NCBI RefSeq assembly: GCF_040869045.1 | Contig: NC_090322.1 | Location: 169,522,672-169,586,671, forward strand | Direction of reading: 5' to 3' | Origin: Eurosta solidaginis | Lineage: Eukaryota; Arthropoda; Insecta; Diptera; Tephritidae | DNA length: 64,000 nt | Shown: one piece after another, positions 10,660 through 20,630 of the stretch | Layout: each line of letters opens with the position of its first letter | Position numbering within the stretch: the first letter of the stretch is position 1 | Program-made: the position numbers and the translations under genes | Notes under the pieces: model-generated | What the model saw: the letters and a program-made list of their open reading frames with translations, nothing else | The model's database searches: none | What the model was told of the DNA's origin: nothing

Positions 10660-10720
10660 CGAAGGGAAGAGAAGAGAAGGAAAGGACAGAGAAGAGAAGA
10701 GGAGTGAGGAGGAGAGAAGA
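10660..10720 (+). repeat. Polypurine tract, (GAGAAG)-like
   Basis: Sixty bases of almost only A and G with repeated GAAGAGAAG words inside the TIR element. Confidence 0.8.
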
Positions 10721-10810
10721 CTGCTCCTAAATAAAAATGAAAATTCCAAATATTTGCCAGCGTCCCATTATTTTGATAAATTAAAAACATATTCTCTTCT
10801 CTTTTAATAT

Positions 10811-11422
10811 TGTAACGAATTTACTTGCAAATCCTCTTATTTGCAACCCTGTGCTAAGTTCGAATCACTAAACTGTTGAATAAATGACTCCAATATTTAA
10901 TAATGCAAAATGGCCTTTATTAAAGTACTTCACAATAACAATCAAACTTTGCAACGAATAGTTTGCTTAATAACCAAACTGATTGATAGCTCAAATGAAA
11001 CTCTACTATTCAATACTGCTCTTGCTCGCTAGATAGCGTCTTAATCGAAATCTCAAATCAAACTGAATTCCAGCGCCTCTACACTTGTTGCCTTTTATAC
11101 TCTTTGATTTCAACGTTCGCATCTTCTAGACGCTTCCAGAATCTACTAGTCCATCAGCTCTCAAACTTCTCAGCTGTAACTACAATTGCACAATTTTATA
11201 GCTTTTCTCATTGCATACTTTCAGGAGTATCTCAGATATATGCATGTGTTTGTGCATTGACTCTCCGCTGCTCGTATACGTACATGGTACATATGTGTAG
11301 ACGCAATTATTGTTTCGTTTATGTAGATACATAATGATTGAATTATTGATGTGAATTCACGTCGCTGCTTAGCATCGGCTTAGAGATAGCAGCACCCCTT
11401 AGTTTTGCTAATATTCGTAACA
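10811..11422 (-). repeat. 3' LTR (612 bp)
   Basis: Minus-strand ends are TGTTACGAATATTAG and AAATTCGTTACA (TG...CA). It matches 13059-13665 almost throughout. A purine run (minus AGGTGGAGGGCAG, 11423-11435) directly precedes it and serves as the plus-strand primer in this class. Confidence 0.9.
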
Positions 11423-11522
11423 CTGCCCTCCACCTAAGTCTGATCGTCCCGATCAGACAAATATCTCGATCTAAACGCTGCTAGCATCGCCAAATGTACC
11501 ACTCTTCTATTTCGTGATTTCC

Positions 11523-11934
11523 CAATACTGCTCTTGCTCGCTAGATAGCGTCTTAATCGAAATCTCAAATCAATCTGAATTCCAGCGCCTCTACACTTGT
11601 TGCCTTTTATACTCTTTGATTTCAACATTCGCATCTTCTAGACGCTTCCAGAATCTACTAGTCCATCAGCTCTTAAACTTCTCAGCTGTAACTACAATTG
11701 CACAATTTGATAGCTTTTCTCATTGCATACTTTCAGGAGTATCTCAGATATATGCATGTGTTTGTGCATTGACTCTCCGCTGCTCGTATACGTACATGGT
11801 ACATATGTGTAGACGCAATTATTGTTTCGTTTATGTAGATACATAATGAATGAATTATTGATGTGAATTCGCGTCGCTGCTTAGCATCGGCTTAGAGATA
11901 GCAGCACCTCTTAGTTTTGCTAATATTCGTAACA
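11523..11934 (-). repeat. Partial internal LTR copy (412 bp)
   Basis: This matches positions ~11010-11422 of the 3' LTR, lacks the first ~200 bases (the LTR's 3' end on the minus strand), and is again preceded by the purine tract and internal 3' sequence (11935-12030). It marks a tandem duplication of the element's 3' end. Confidence 0.88.
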
Positions 11935-11992
11935 CTGCCCTCCACCGAAGTCTGATCGTCCCTATCAGACAAATCTCTCGATCTAAACGCTG

Positions 11993-12421
11993 CTAGCATC
12001 GCCAATTGCACCACTCTTCTATTTCGTGATTCCCAATTGCTTGTATGCGGTAGACGACATCACTGATTTTCTTCACAACTCTGTACGGGCCTTCCCAACT
12101 GCACCGATATTTGGATGGAACACCTTTCCGCCGGTGAGGGTTGTATAGCAGTAACAAATCTCCCTCCCGGAAACCTTCCAAATTATTTTCCTTGTCGTAC
12201 CTGTGTTTCATCTTACTACTCATTATCCTGGATCGTTCCCTCGCACTCTGTTGCTTGGCCAATGAACTACTTCGTAGAGTTTGCACTTGACGGATTGGCT
12301 TCGCATAATCAGTATCGTTCCCACATTTCACAACAGTAGTGCGCTCTGGCTTGAAACTACCCTCGAATTCTTTCTCGGAAATTCGTTGCTTCGTTTTCCT
12401 GCGTCTTTTAGGTTTTATCAA
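11993..12421 (-). pseudogene. Integrase C-terminal domain remnant (Gypsy group)
   Basis: The 142-codon frame ends with a basic integrase tail: RMSSKMKHRYDKEN-type spacing, then EGDLLLLYNPHRRKG, SKYRCSWEGPYRV and VVYRIQ, a pattern common to the end of Gypsy-group pol. The catalytic D,D35E core is not present. Upstream sequence joins directly to the protease remnant, so a large deletion removed RT through the integrase core. Confidence 0.8.
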
Positions 12422-12493
12422 TGCCAGTGTTTCTCTCGCAGGTACTTTTGGTTTTGCTTTATTTGGCCCATTCGACCTATTAACCTTTGCCTT

Positions 12494-12682
12494 TCACTTC
12501 CGTGGTTTTTGTCGAGTCTTCTCCACCAGTACTCGATTACTACTGAATCCTTTCCGCAAACTGAAGTTAAGTGGTATATCCTGGTTCTCATAACGCATCA
12601 CGCTTCTCTGCATATCGATCTTGATGTCATGGTCAACCAAGAAGTCTACTCCCAATATGCCTTCTTCAACGATCTTCGCCAC
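12494..12682 (-). pseudogene. Retroviral-type protease C-terminal remnant
   Basis: The 62-codon frame has EEGILGVDFLVDHDIKIDM and VMRYENQDIPL, typical of the second half of a retropepsin in this LTR family. The DTGA catalytic loop lies in the missing part or in another frame. It overlaps the gag frame by 17 bases. Confidence 0.68.
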
Positions 12683-13007
12683 AACGAATTTGTGTCATCT
12701 GTGATGACATATACATTTTCTGTTCTTCTAGTTGAGATGACATTGTTGCTTGAGCAGATATTGCAGCCAAAATCATGTTCAAGTCTGTGCTCGTAACTGT
12801 CTGCGATGTTTCGTTTTTCTCTTCAATTTTTGTTGTTGTCTCGTCCCCATCAGGATAAAAGACATACTCGTCCACATCAATTCCTTCTGCTTCTATTGCC
12901 TCTCGTAGCCGTGCCTGAAGTTCGAGTTTAATGCCGGTTGTATTCAATCCACGGCTCTCCAACTCCTTCTTCAGTTGCTGGATTTTCAATTCACTGAACT
13001 TTGACAT
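12666..13007 (-). pseudogene. Gag N-terminal fragment with SAP domain
   Basis: The 113-codon frame begins near the 5' LTR. Residues 5-40 (LKIQQLKKELESRGLNTTG, then KLELQARLREAI) form a SAP motif, a helix-extended-loop-helix DNA-binding fold seen at the start of gag in some insect Gypsy elements. An acidic linker follows (EGIDVDEYVFYPDGDE). The capsid part is missing. Confidence 0.8.
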
Positions 13008-13038
13008 GTCCTTGTTGTCCTCTGGAATTTATTCAACA

Positions 13039-13056
13039 ATTCCTCTTCTGACACCA
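13039..13056 (-). other. Primer binding site, tRNA-Leu-like
   Basis: Minus strand TGGTGTCAGAAG begins two bases after the 5' LTR. It fits the 3' end of insect tRNA-Leu (…CTTCTGACACCA) over 12 bases; further bases match imperfectly. tRNA identity is inferred from memory. Confidence 0.6.
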
Positions 13057-13058
13057 AT

Positions 13059-13665
13059 TGTAACGAATTTACTTGCAAATCCTCTTATTTGCAACCCTCT
13101 GCTAAGTTCGAATCACTAAACTGTTGAATAAATGGCTCCAATATTTAATAATGCAAAATGGCCTTTATTAAAGTACTTCACAATAACAATCAAACTTTTC
13201 AACGAATAGCTTGCTTAATAACCAAACTGATTGATAGCTCAAATGAAACTCTACTATTCAAAATAATACTGCTCTTGCTCGCTAGATAGCGTCTTAATCG
13301 AAATCTCAAATCAAACTGAATTCCAGCGCCTCTACACTTGTTGCCTTTTATACTCTTTGATTTCAACGTTCGCATCTTCTAGACGCTTCCAGAATCTACT
13401 AGTCCATCAGCTCTCAAACTTCTCAGCTGTAACTACAATTGCACAATTTTATAACTTTTCTCATTGCATACTTTCAGGAGTATCTCAGATATATGCATGT
13501 GTTTGTGCATTGACTCTCCGCTGCTCGTATACGTACATGGTACATATGTGTAGACGCAATTATTGTTTCGTTTATGTAGATTGAATTATTGATGTGAATT
13601 CGCGTCACTGCTTAGCATCGGCTTAGAGATAGCAGCACCCCTTAGTTTTGCTAATATTCGTAACA
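13059..13665 (-). repeat. 5' LTR (607 bp)
   Basis: Same ends as the 3' LTR, with a few substitutions and short gaps (for example lacking ACATAATG near 13580). The divergence shows that the insertion is not very recent. Confidence 0.9.
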
Positions 13666-14174
13666 ATATATTAAATTCAAATTATTCAGTGAGTTAAAAG
13701 CAGTATAATTGTATGTTTATTTGAATTTATGTTGAGCCTCCACCGCCTTGTATTCCTAAAGAGAACAACAAAAATAATTTCCATCGCTGCTGAGCTGGCA
13801 ACACTGTTCACATTCATATGTGTTCATTTCGACAGACATTTTTTGCAAATTTTTTTTTGACATTTTATAAGTAAATTAGTGAAATTTAATATTATTTTTT
13901 CGGTAACTCGTGCAAGTTAGATTATATTAATATATTAAATATCAAAAGTAAAATGATTTGTGCGCTTAAAATATTGTAAATGTTCGGGAACAATATGTAC
14001 CAGACAAACCAGTTTTTCGCGGATAACTTTTAATCGAGTGAAAAAAGTTAACGTCAGCTTTCGGATTCTTAATCTAGACGTAAATACGCGTCTTTTGATA
14101 TCTCACTCGAAAATCAATGTCCAACTTTAGGGTGGGGCCTCTAAACTGCACTACTACCCTATTTTCTATTAACA

Positions 14175-14483
14175 TATCGTCGTTACAATGCCAAAGTCAC
14201 GAATGTGCCATTTTTGTTTAGACGTATTATTACGTATGTCAAATTTTGCAAATCGAATGTGCATTTTTTTGAAAAAAAAAAAAAATAATAATAATAAACA
14301 TTTTTCAATTAGCATTACTTAGGGGCTTACAAAAGTAAACCTCCCAATAGTGCTTCAAATATACAAAATTAAATCTCTATTAATTAAATCTCTATTTTTA
14401 ACAAATTTCTTCAAGGTTTGAAACGCATTTTACACAAAACATCAAATATGCACATGCGTGACTTTGACATTGGACCGACGATA
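14175..14483. mobile_element. ~309-bp MITE with TA ends
   Basis: TATCGTCG..ACAATG.CAAAGTCACG at the left end is repeated inverted at the right end (CGTGACTTTGACATT..CGACGATA), about 35 bases with several mismatches. TA at both borders suggests a Tc1/mariner-type target. No coding frame. Confidence 0.65.
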
Positions 14484-14515
14484 TAATACAGCGTTTTATT
14501 TATTTTATACATATT

Positions 14516-14651
14516 GGCGCGTAATTATAGTCAAAATAAAATAGATTTTAAATTTAGTTGCAGCTTTTTGACATAATTTTCCTTGAGCTATCTGTCAAAA
14601 AAACTGAAACTAAATTTAAAACCTATTTTATTTTGACTATGATTATGCGCC
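14516..14651. mobile_element. 136-bp palindromic MITE, family A
   Basis: GGCGCGTAATTATAGTCAAA at the left end is inverted at the right end (TTTTGACTATGATTATGCGCC). The core GCTTTTTGACA...TGTCAAAA is shared with units at 21603, 23004, 24015 and 24690. Confidence 0.75.
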
Positions 14652-14892
14652 ATTAATTTTTTATTTGTGTTGAAAACAAGAAATTTTTTTTTCCCTGGCA
14701 AATATTATCGATCGGACATTACAAAACTGCCACTTTCTGACTTTCATGAAATCGTAACGTAGTACAGGGTACCTCGAAAAATTTCTAATAAATAGCTTTC
14801 CGCCCACTGGTCGCACCAATAATGTCAAGTGAAAAGCGCGCCAAAACAGAAAAAAACTATAACGAATTGTCCTGTTATCTGGATGAACATTT

Positions 14893-15178
14893 TAAAGTGA
14901 ATTTGCAAGTGCGCGAACGTGAAATTTTTAAAATTGCTTTTTGTTTAAAAAAAATAGTGCCGATCGATTAAAAATATGTTGCTTTGTGATGTGGACAGAC
15001 AAACCTGTCCACCACAAGACAAAGTTTTGGTTTTTGTTATCTATAAGTCCATCAGTGAAAGTGAATTGAAAGTGCGCGAACGCGAAATTTTGAAAAGTGT
15101 TTATTGATAAAAAATAACGTCGATCGATGAAAAGTGTGTAGTGTTGGGTTGTGGACAGACACACATGTCCACTCCGAG
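14893..15178 (+). repeat. Two tandem ~155-bp repeat units
   Basis: AAAGTGAATTTGCAAGTGCGCGAACG..GATCGATTAAAAA..TGTGGACAGACAAACCTGTCC is followed by a second version (AAAGTGAATTGAAAGTGCGCGAACG..GATCGATGAAAAG..GTGGACAGACACACATGTCC). GGACAG/CTGTCC makes each unit partly palindromic. Function unknown. Confidence 0.68.
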
Positions 15179-15225
15179 ACCAATATCTTTTAAAATCACC
15201 TAGGATGCAGAGTTGCTGCGAATAG

Positions 15226-15343
15226 ATGGCCTACTTGGGAGCTGCACTGAATCCTATGGGATTCATTTGCAATCTCCGCTTTAAGGCAATACCCATAGGA
15301 ACACGGAAGCAGCTCAGCAATGCAATACCTACATTGCAGTTAG
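15226..15343 (+). other. Possible short coding exon with splice donor (uncertain)
   Basis: An ATG at 15226 opens 39 codons without a stop, ending at TTAG followed by GTAAGTAAAT, a good 5' splice site. The peptide (MAYLGAALNPMGFICNL...) has no family I recognise. GC content is higher than the surroundings. It also contains CCTATGGG...CCCATAGG, so it may instead be part of a repeat. No downstream exon was found. Confidence 0.2.
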
Positions 15344-15349
15344 GTAAGT

Positions 15350-16044
15350 AAATTTTCTCTAAGATATCAACAAAATCAAATAACTGTATTTGTATGTATG
15401 TATATTCGTTTGCACTTCGCTGCACGTTTTTGTTAGGGTGCTCCATTATTTTTTTCTTTGCGATATATGTATGTACGTAATGCCAAGTACAATTAAACAT
15501 GCATATAGACACACATATTGTAAGGACTACCTGAGCGTTTTTCTTCCTAGAGTGTCGGAACCTCAAACTCGCGTAACGTGTCATTGAGTCGGAGATACAA
15601 AAAATAAATTGAGAATTTACACAATGCAAGAACAAAAATGCGAAGTTACGATCCGGCAGCTCCATGCTCATAAAAATTGAAGAATAAGAATTAAAACAAC
15701 CTGGCATTTTAAGGGTAGTAATAATTACATAAAGTTCATTAAAAAATACACATATAAGATAAAAAATTGCATACATCTTTACTTTTGACTAAAATGAAAA
15801 AAAGCAAAAAATAACAGAGTTATTGGTTATCAGTCAACAAACGGCCTCTTTCATCTACCAGTTTTTATGAAAAAAATTCAGTCGTTGTAAGCCCATGGGG
15901 GGTGTGGTTTGAACCCCCAAAACTACACCCCCTTGCGCACGACCCTGCATATAGGTAAAATGAATTAATTATTTAACAAAGAATTTGTGCTTGAATTTTT
16001 TTATACGTAGGATTTACAACTTTTTACTTTAAACTTTTCTTGAT
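15350..16044. other. Mostly unrecognised; B-box-like word near 15915
   Basis: A 181-codon minus frame (15231-15776) covers part of this stretch but looks chance-like. Minus-strand GGGGGTTCAAACC near 15908-15920 fits a Pol III B box without an A box, probably a SINE or LINE end. Confidence 0.35.
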
Positions 16045-16052
16045 CTATGTAT
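16045..16052. repeat. 8-bp target duplication of hAT-like element (left)
   Basis: CTATGTAT at 16045-16052 is repeated exactly at 18134-18141. Eight-base duplications are diagnostic of hAT transposons. Confidence 0.85.
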
Positions 16053-16309
16053 TAGAGGTTTACGCCGATCACTTTATCGGCGGCGGCGGCGTAGGCTCTA
16101 TTATATACCGGCGGCGGCGGCGTGGGCAGAGCGCCGGCATACGCCGGTGTTCTTACTTTAAACAGCTTGATTTTTCTATTTAAAAAAATAGTATTTAGAA
16201 GAGGTTTTATTTGTATGTATTCAAGGAAATTAAAGTTTTGGCCATTTCTAAAAAAGCCAGGGTGTTTGCCTCAAAAACTCGCAGATCGTTCAAAAATTCT
16301 CAGTAGTAG

Positions 16310-16960
16310 CTCTTTGCGGAGGGATTGTCCCTCGTTCATTTACTCCAGGGAGGCTTCGAACCTAACCCCGTTCTTTGGAATTGGTGCAGCGTCTGCTGAA
16401 AAGAAATAGAGATACATAAAATGGTAACACTTTTGTCTGTATATCTTGTGCAAAGCGTAGTTTCACCTGGGGTTAACTCCTATTAATCGTCGCGAACATA
16501 ATTTCTTTAAATCATTTGTGGCTCCTTGGCAGTCACGCACAAAGGTGACTTACGGTTGCTAGTCATGGTCTATTAATACTGATGACTCTCGTGGTACAGG
16601 ATGCATCCAGTTTTTTCGAGCTACAATTCCCGATGATTAGCAGCTACAATTCCCGATGTACGAACAGTAGCAATCCCAACCACCAGTCGCTACCACGCCC
16701 CTCCTGATCCTCACACCATATGCCAGCACAGAAGCTACATGACTGCGACTTCGAACTCATATATACCTTCCTCGACGTCACTTTCCTAGAAGCTCTAGGT
16801 GTAGCTCCGAAGACTTTCTAACGGAGGTTTTTGTCGCCCTATGCTGCCGAGCTACACCAGAGAAACACCTTGAAACGTTAGGGAGTTACTATTCGGCCAA
16901 AGATGCCGCCCTCGAAATAATAAGCAGTCTAAGTGAACGTCATTGCGAAACTCATGGGTG
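16310..16960 (+). pseudogene. Diverged 5' region of the 2A/PHD LINE
   Basis: Plus-strand TTTAAATCATTTGTGGCTCC at 16508-16527 corresponds to codons NFYKSFVAP of the LINE at 4078-7886. Upstream, CAGGGAGGCTTCGAACCTAACCCC (16346-16369) aligns with the 2A-like segment but reads GGFEPNPV, losing the final GP. GGAGGTTTTTGTCGCCCTATGCTGC near 16825 aligns with the end of finger 2. Many stops and gaps make it an old relic. Confidence 0.6.
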
Positions 16961-18010
16961 AAAATCGTATAATCCTCGGCGCATCTACATAATTAAAATT
17001 TTACAAGGACCCTGGATACAATTTTTAAAATGTAGACCAAAGTTTGCAGACGCTTGTATTCACAACATTTATTTCAATAGTCTTCGTTAAATCAAAACGA
17101 TATTTTAGAATGGATGACCGCGTAATTTCAGTTTTCAGACTAGTTCGACTGTCCACTACGTTAGGGTAGTAGCACACACGGTCATTAGTTCGACTGTCAT
17201 GGGAAAGCTTTTGCTTCACCACTTTCAGTGTTCTTGCGAAGGAAAAAGCCTCACCTGGTAAATATATGTGCCTACGTTTTCACATTTGTAGAAGAAGACG
17301 TAACGCGTAGGTTATATTTAAACTTAGTTGGTAGCCTATAACAATGTGATTCACTCCAAGGGACTAGCTCTGCATAAGGGCCGCCAACTTTAGGAAATGT
17401 CAAACCGGAAGACTTGGGTGTTGACGGATGAAGTGAGAAAATCAAAATTAACATTTCAGACGCTATTGTATACTTTCGCAAATAAACAACATGTGTTTAA
17501 ATGTAAGCCCAAATGATTTTCAGACCCTTCTCCTACGTATATATATCCTCAACTTAAGTATGAGGTAAGAATCATTTCAAAGGAGTATTTATGTCCCTAG
17601 AACCTACTAAAGGATTTTGCATCACTGGTTTCGCTTTTTCCTTCAGTCAATCGCAATGTAAACTTTTTTTTTAAAATCGGGTAATTTTTGCGTAATTTGC
17701 TTTTTTTTAACAACTTGAGGACAATTTGAAAACATGTTCGCCTTGGGTCATTTTATTTGGATTCATTGTTCATTATCAATTTTTTGAAAAAAAAAAGCAA
17801 AGTGAGCATATAATTTTATTATAAAACTTTTCTTTTAGTGTTTTGTTTTAATAACTTGGTGAATTTGGTGATGCAAAGTCCGTGTTAAGCTGACATCGCA
17901 ATTAGTTTCCTATAACTGACAGTGATGCGCATCCGTTGATACCACTTTCGCCCATATCCGACCAATTTTCGACAGGAACATAAATTGCCTAAACTGTCTT
18001 AAATGAGTAG
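16961..18010. other. Interior of hAT-like element, nothing recognised
   Basis: No transposase motif, RNA gene or further repeat boundary was found. Confidence 0.45.
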
Positions 18011-18199
18011 AAAATATATACCGCGCCGGACGCCGCCGCCGCCGCCGCGGCGATATTTTTAACATTCGGCGGCGGCGGGCGAAAAACGACTAAAATCGGC
18101 GGCGGCGGCGTTTATCGGCGGCGTAAATCTCTACTATGTATATATATATGATATATAAATGAATTGGTATATATAAATGAATTGGTAAAAGTCTACAAT

Positions 18200-18547
18200 A
18201 GGGATCGAGTGCTAATACGCGTCCAAAAATATCGGGAGAGTTGTCAAACGGCGTGTATTAACCTCGAAAACAATAATATGGAGGCAGAGAAGAAAAATTG
18301 TCGGGAGATATTTGCAGTTAAGTTTGGCAATTGTTATGTGGTTGTTGTAATATTGTACACCTGAACAAGTTCTGTGTCAAAGGGATTTTGCACGGATCTA
18401 ATTTTGATCCCAACCCATTGGTGGATCGGCTTTTTTTTTTTGAACGAGTTCAAATTTTTATTTTCCGCCTTCGGATTATTACTACTGATGTCAAGACACT
18501 TCGTTTGACACGCTTCCTTTTTGGACGCGTATTAACAGTCGACACCT
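18200..18547. mobile_element. 348-bp TIR element (copy 2 of family at 3411-3860)
   Basis: AGGG(A)TCGA(G)TGCTAATACGC at the left end is inverted at the right end (GCGTATTAACAGTCGACACCT), about 30 bases including GTCCAAAAA. The interior matches 3411-3860 but lacks its ~100-base extra segment. Confidence 0.75.
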
Positions 18548-18919
18548 ATCCTAGACTGTTACGTGGTTCGTTATGGTTCAAGGGTTGTTTAAACATTTCT
18601 TTTTTTTGGAAAAGTGAAATAAGGGATGTACAACAAAGATATAGAGAGGGAAGAGGGGAAGCGAGGCTCACTTCTTAATAAAGGCAAACCAATTTCGGGC
18701 AGAACAAAGTCTGTCGGGTACACTAGTACAATTTATCATTTATCTTTGTTCATATATCATATGTTCAATATTTTTTGAAATAGATGAACAAAGCTCGAAA
18801 TGAGCTTCCTCTTCCCCAGCGGTCAATATCGGCTGTCGATAGGAATATTTTCTGGACAGTATTTTTTTTTCATAATATGACATAGCTAGACGCTAGATGA
18901 TAACTAAACAACAACAGCA
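18548..18919. other. Spacer, nothing recognised
   Basis: No frame or repeat end supported. Confidence 0.4.
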
Positions 18920-19271
18920 AACAAAATCCTCACGTCGCTTGCCGGCAGCACTTGGGAAACGGATAAAGAAATGCTGCTAAGGACTTACAAAGCAATTGGC
19001 CAGCGGTTTATGTGCTACGCGTCGCCAGTCAGGTGTCTCAAAAATACACACACCAGAAAAGGATACAGGCCTGCCAAAATGCTGAACTTAGAACTGCCAC
19101 GGGGTGTATCCTTGTGACTCCTGAATATCACCTACATAGCGAGGCCAAAGATCTCAATATCAAAGAACATGACGAAATGCTGAACGGACAGTTTTTGCTT
19201 AATTGTCACAAGCCTGGTTACTCTAGCAAACAACTGCTTGATCTAGCTCCGTTTCCAAGAGGGTTAAGGGG
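18920..19271 (+). pseudogene. Older LINE relic, left half (RT thumb)
   Basis: The frame at 19012-19275 (QACQNAELRTATGCILVTPEY, then REHDEML-like spacing and FPRGLRG) is a diverged version of the thumb region of the LINE at 4078-7886. It is interrupted after PRGLRG by the younger copy at 19272-20630 and resumes at 20631. Confidence 0.8.
19258..19271. repeat. Target duplication of nested LINE (left)
   Basis: AGAGGGTTAAGGGG (19258-19271) and AGAGGGTCAAGGGA (20631-20644) differ at two bases and border the younger copy. Confidence 0.75.
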
Positions 19272-20630
19272 TTAACCCCAGGTTTGTGAAAATTAGAAAA
19301 CATTTAGAAAACAATTAGAAAACTTCATAGCACAACCGCCACGCTAAATGCCCTTAGCACCCAGATAAATTGCGGTTTAAACTAAAACCCCCACCATAGA
19401 ACAGAACTCGTTCCGCTAGACCTATCAAAAGCTTTTGATATGGTCAACCATGGCACGGTACTGCCAAGGGTCTACCCTTCCCCAAGTCTTAAAAGGTGGA
19501 CCGCAAATTATCTGGGTGGACGGCAGGCATCTGTGCAATTCAGAAACGTAACATCAAAACCAAGAAAAATTAAAGAAGGGGTCCCACAGGGTGGTGTCGT
19601 ATTCCTACTTTTGTTTAACTTCTACATATCAAAGCTACCTTCGCCAATAGAAGGAGTTACTATCGTTTCCTACGCCGATGACTGCACAATAATGGCCACA
19701 GGCTCAGGCCCACAGATCGATGAGCTTTGCAACAAAATAAACGGCTACCTCCCTAATCTCCCCAGTTTTTTCACCTCGCGACACCTGACATTATCACCGA
19801 CTAAATCATCGGCGAATCTATTTACAACATGGACGTCCCAAATGTCGACCATTTTGAACATCCACGCCAATGGCACTACGCTACCGTCTGTCTTACACCC
19901 CAAAATCTTGGCTGTGACTTTCGATCAGGATGTACATTTTGCTGAGCATGCAGCCGCAATTGTACCGAAAATTCAAAGCCGTAATAAAATCCTCAAATCT
20001 CTTGCTGGCAGTGCTTGGGAAAAAGATAAAGAAGCGCTCATTACCACTTACAAAGCAATTGGCCAGCCGATTGCATGCTACGCGTCCCCGATATGGTCGC
20101 CAAGCCTAAAAACTACTCACTGGAAGAAGCTACAGGCCTGCCAAAATACTGCTCTCAGAACCGCCACGGGTTGTCTTCTTATGTCCCCAGAACATCATCT
20201 CCATAATGAGGCGAGAATACTCCCCATCAGGGAGAGAAATGAAATGCTAACCACACAGTTCCTGTTGAATACCCAGAAACCTGGGCATCCCAACAAACAT
20301 CTGATTGATAAGCCAACACCGCCCAGGGGCTTAAGGAGTCATCTCCGTAAGCACTATGAGGAAATACGGCACCTGAGAACACAGCCGTATGAAGTCAAAA
20401 AACATAAGCAGGTCATCAGTGAACTCCACAAACAAGCGTCGGACCTCTATGTCAGGAATTGCCCGGTGAATCCTGTACTCAAAGAAAAATACCCTAAACT
20501 TGCAGAAGAGGAACGCACACTACCTAGGGAAACGCGAGTTTGCTTGGACGCCAGTTAGAGGATATTGATGACAATTTGTGATCGGCCACACCTATTGGAT
20601 AGGGCGAAGCACTGCTACAACAACAACAAC
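19272..20630 (+). pseudogene. Younger 5'-truncated LINE copy inserted in the older one
   Basis: It begins in RT motif 2 with recognisable codons from about 19340. LDLSKAFDMVNH at 19408-19443 is catalytic motif A. The open frame 19440-20558 has GVPQGGV, the YADD box, and the thumb. Near 20540 a deletion jumps from ETRV to the last codons, removing the C-terminal Cys-His cluster. It ends in GGGCGAAGCACTGCTACAAC and a (CAA)n tail. It retains the RT segment that is deleted in the copy at 4078-7886, and it is itself defective. Confidence 0.85.

Larger units (their letters stand above)
10811..13665 (-). mobile_element. Defective Gypsy-group LTR retrotransposon with a third, partial LTR
   Basis: Long terminal repeats at 10811-11422 and 13059-13665 face the minus strand and are flanked by ATAT at 10807-10810 and 13666-13669. 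A partial LTR lies at 11523-11934. Between them remain a SAP-domain gag start, the end of the protease and the end of integrase; RT, RNase H and most of integrase are missing. A primer site matching the 3' end of tRNA-Leu sits two bases inside the 5' LTR. The element cannot move on its own but has ends that could be used in trans. Confidence 0.9.
9542..14151. mobile_element. DNA transposon with ~195-bp TIRs, carrying two nested insertions
   Basis: 9542-9732 (starting GTGCAGTTTAG) and 13960-14151 are inverted copies of each other over about 195 bases at roughly 88% by eye, sharing ATTTACG.CTAGATTAAG, GTTAACTTTTTTCAC and GAAAAACTGGTTTGTCTGG. After removing the SINE (9733-9921) and LTR element (10811-13665) the original is about 1.5-1.75 kb. 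The frame at 10201-10392 (63 codons, basic RKRRRRKFGIN) is not recognisable. No target duplication is clear, so the superfamily is unassigned. Confidence 0.78.
16053..18133. mobile_element. 2.08-kb non-autonomous hAT-like element with CGG-rich ends
   Basis: TAGAGGTTTACGCCG at 16053-16067 and CGGCGTAAATCTCTA at 18119-18133 are inverted with one mismatch and sit between perfect 8-bp duplications. Both ends carry runs of CGG/CCG triplets (16079-16125 and 18025-18122), unlike the AT-rich interior. No hAT transposase frame is present. The interior includes a plus-strand relic of the 2A/PHD LINE (16310-16960). CGG clusters may be transposase binding sites; that is inference. Confidence 0.85.

Noticed and set aside
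11104..11334. Three near-identical plus-strand frames (also 11514-11846 and 13357-13584)
   Set aside because: Antisense translations of the Gypsy-group LTRs.
15231..15776. 181-codon minus-strand frame
   Set aside because: No recognisable domain, unusual composition, and overlaps a plus-strand candidate exon; likely chance.
16079..16125. CpG-island promoter at CGG runs
   Set aside because: The CGG runs are confined to the two ends of a hAT-like element with exact target duplications.
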